Below are positions 32,550 to 33,960 of a stretch of DNA of 33,960 bases, one piece after another. The DNA comes from a bacterium (lineage in GTDB: Bacteria; Cyanobacteriota; Vampirovibrionia; Gastranaerophilales; Gastranaerophilaceae): assembly GCA_017512405.1 (NCBI GenBank), contig JAFWGJ010000098.1:1-33960 (forward strand). The letters run 5' to 3'. Each line of letters opens with the position of its first letter. Within the stretch, counting starts at the first letter, position 1. The translations under genes and the position numbers were made by a program. The notes beneath the pieces are model-generated. The model saw only the letters and a program-made list of their open reading frames with translations. It had not been told where the DNA came from and ran no database searches.

Positions 32550-33960
32550 AAAAGGTTGGGCATTATTAATTGTTATGCTGATGACTTTGCAAATATCTTT
32601 TGCAAAGGAAGAGGCACCTGTTTCAACTTACAAAGATTTTGATGCTTTAACAATAGATTTGCTTGATCCTTCAATGAAAGTTTCTCAAATTTCAATAAAT
32701 TTTAATGTTGTAATTTCTCAGATAGAAGCGTTTAATGATTTTATCAGAGCTACTGATAAATTTAAACAAAGTAACGTCGGTGCTGCATATGATGATTATA
32801 AATATATTTTAGATAATGTAACCTCAAATGATTTTGGTTATACTGTTATGGCAGGTAAATTGGCGGATTATGGTTTGTTTTATTTATCAGAACTCGCTTG
32901 TAAAAAAATGTCAGATACAGATATTACAAAAAATCATGTAGATAATATTCAAAAGTTCTTTTATCCCAAAAAAAGATTACCTTATAACGAAGAAATATAC
33001 TTAGCAGAAGCATATTCCGATGTTATGTTTAATGATAGAAGTAAAGAAACTATGGAAGAATTGCTTGAAAATGCAGATATTCTTGAAAATTTTGATTACG
33101 CTAACTATATTCTTGCACTTGCGGCATTTAAAGCAAATCGTTTACCAATAGCCAAGCAATATATTCAAGTTGCAATTACACAAAATCCTAATAATATAAA
33201 TTATCAAATTTTGCAGGCAAAAATTCTTGCAAACGGAATGAAACCACAAGAAGCTACAAAAGTTGTTAATAGATTAAAGAAAATAGATTTAACGGAAGCT
33301 GAACTCGAAAGGCGTGTTAATGCCATTGAACAATATGTTCTTTATAAAAATGCAAAAAAAGATTGGGAAAGAAATTATTATTTAGGTAACTATTATTTTT
33401 ATGAAGGAGATTATAATAAATCTGTAAAAACACTCCAAAGTGCATTAAGTAAGAAGAAAGCCTTTAATGCAAAAGTTAATGCTTCATTAAGTCGAGTATA
33501 TCTTACAATGCAAGAATATGAAAAAGCAAAAGATGCTGCCGTAAAATCAGTTAAAAAAGATAAAAATAATGCACAAGCACGTATGACATTAGGTAATATA
33601 AATTATCTTCAAAAAAAATATAAAAAGGCTATAAACGATTACGAAAAGGTTGCCAAAGATAAAAACCAGCAAACTCATGCTGAGGTAAAAATCGCCCAAA
33701 CTTTGCAAAAAATAGGAGAAGAAAACAAATCAAAACAATTATTTGAGAAAGTTTTGGAAAAGTCTTCAACAGAATTTGAAGCATATTATAATATAGCAAT
33801 GACAGAACCCTTTAAACAACTTGCCTATTTAAAAAAAGCATTAGCATTAAATATTATGTACATAGATGCTTGGTTTGGATTAGCGCGTCATGAGCTTTCA
33901 AGAGATAATTTTGCAATGGCACAGGATTATCTTTCAAATGCTTTTTATATTGACCAAAAT
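32542..33960 (+). CDS. Secreted TPR-repeat protein (3' end outside window)
   Basis: An open frame of 473 codons without a stop before the window ends. It starts MIKKGWALLIVMLMTLQISFA, a Sec signal peptide cut before KEEAP, so the protein is periplasmic or surface-bound. From residue ~270 there are several consecutive TPR units (YYLGNYYFYEGDYNKSVKTLQSAL, ASLSRVYLTMQEYEKAKDAAVKSV, MTLGNINYLQKKYKKAINDYEKV), with less regular helical repeats before. TPRs mediate protein contacts; a role in envelope assembly is possible. It overlaps the HD-GYP gene by 8 nt, which ties the two functionally. No further domain is visible in the part present. Confidence 0.87.
   Translation, partial: MIKKGWALLIVMLMTLQISFAKEEAPVSTYKDFDALTIDLLDPSMKVSQISINFNVVISQIEAFNDFIRATDKFKQSNVGAAYDDYKYILDNVTSNDFGYTVMAGKLADYGLFYLSELACKKMSDTDITKNHVDNIQKFFYPKKRLPYNEEIYLAEAYSDVMFNDRSKETMEELLENADILENFDYANYILALAAFKANRLPIAKQYIQVAITQNPNNINYQILQAKILANGMKPQEATKVVNRLKKIDLTEAELERRVNAIEQYVLYKNAKKDWERNYYLGNYYFYEGDYNKSVKTLQSALSKKKAFNAKVNASLSRVYLTMQEYEKAKDAAVKSVKKDKNNAQARMTLGNINYLQKKYKKAINDYEKVAKDKNQQTHAEVKIAQTLQKIGEENKSKQLFEKVLEKSSTEFEAYYNIAMTEPFKQLAYLKKALALNIMYIDAWFGLARHELSRDNFAMAQDYLSNAFYIDQN

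Overview
This AT-rich window reads as a chromosomal segment of a non-photosynthetic, Gram-negative-type anaerobe. The best guess is a gut member of the Melainabacteria/Vampirovibrionia (Gastranaerophilales-like), but that is inference. It rests on base composition, an orphan MCE (MlaD-type) protein implying an outer membrane, envelope sugar genes, and two proteins sharing an NFT-x-N...MPK N-terminus of a kind I associate with that lineage. There is no phage, transposon, CRISPR array, tRNA or rRNA, and no stretch over 300 bases lacks a gene.

Layout. 3-5450: end of a long coiled-coil protein, an ACE-like M2/M3 metallopeptidase, a PatA-type aminotransferase coupled to an Lrp/AsnC regulator, and uridine phosphorylase. 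5471-9193: a YkgJ-type Cys-cluster protein overlapping rfbC, then rfbB and a GT39-type membrane glycosyltransferase; this is dTDP-deoxysugar and envelope work, but rfbA and rfbD are not here. 9186-13703: acpS, a secreted protein of nested MYGxxPP repeats, a PHP phosphoesterase overlapping ribD, a UPF0173 hydrolase and a two-domain acetyltransferase-like protein. 13744-17926: two tandem zinc MDR dehydrogenases, then (minus strand) ribF, an Fmt-like formyltransferase and a 59-aa ORF.

17970-21756: an operon of a 728-aa HerA-like pseudo-ATPase with a Tudor-like tail, an orphan MCE protein and upp; a TTG-started 78-aa protein converges on it. 21851-27694: gpmI, a SNF2 helicase and a DHH phosphoesterase. 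27691-30706 (minus): GT2 glycosyltransferase, a divergent UDP-galactopyranose mutase and an unknown 369-aa protein, probably a galactofuranose glycan operon. 30740-33960: a TPR-GAF-HD-GYP signalling protein overlapping a secreted TPR protein that runs off the right end.

Themes. Uridine phosphorylase and upp together give pyrimidine salvage; ribD and ribF cover two parts of the flavin pathway. Six genes lack a Shine-Dalgarno and have a -10 hexamer 6-7 nt before the ATG, the geometry of leaderless mRNAs, while neighbouring genes use clear AGGAG-type sites. Convergent genes are packed tail to tail, often with interlocked stop codons. The most novel candidates are the 728-aa HerA-like protein, the leaderless promoter class and the repeat protein.
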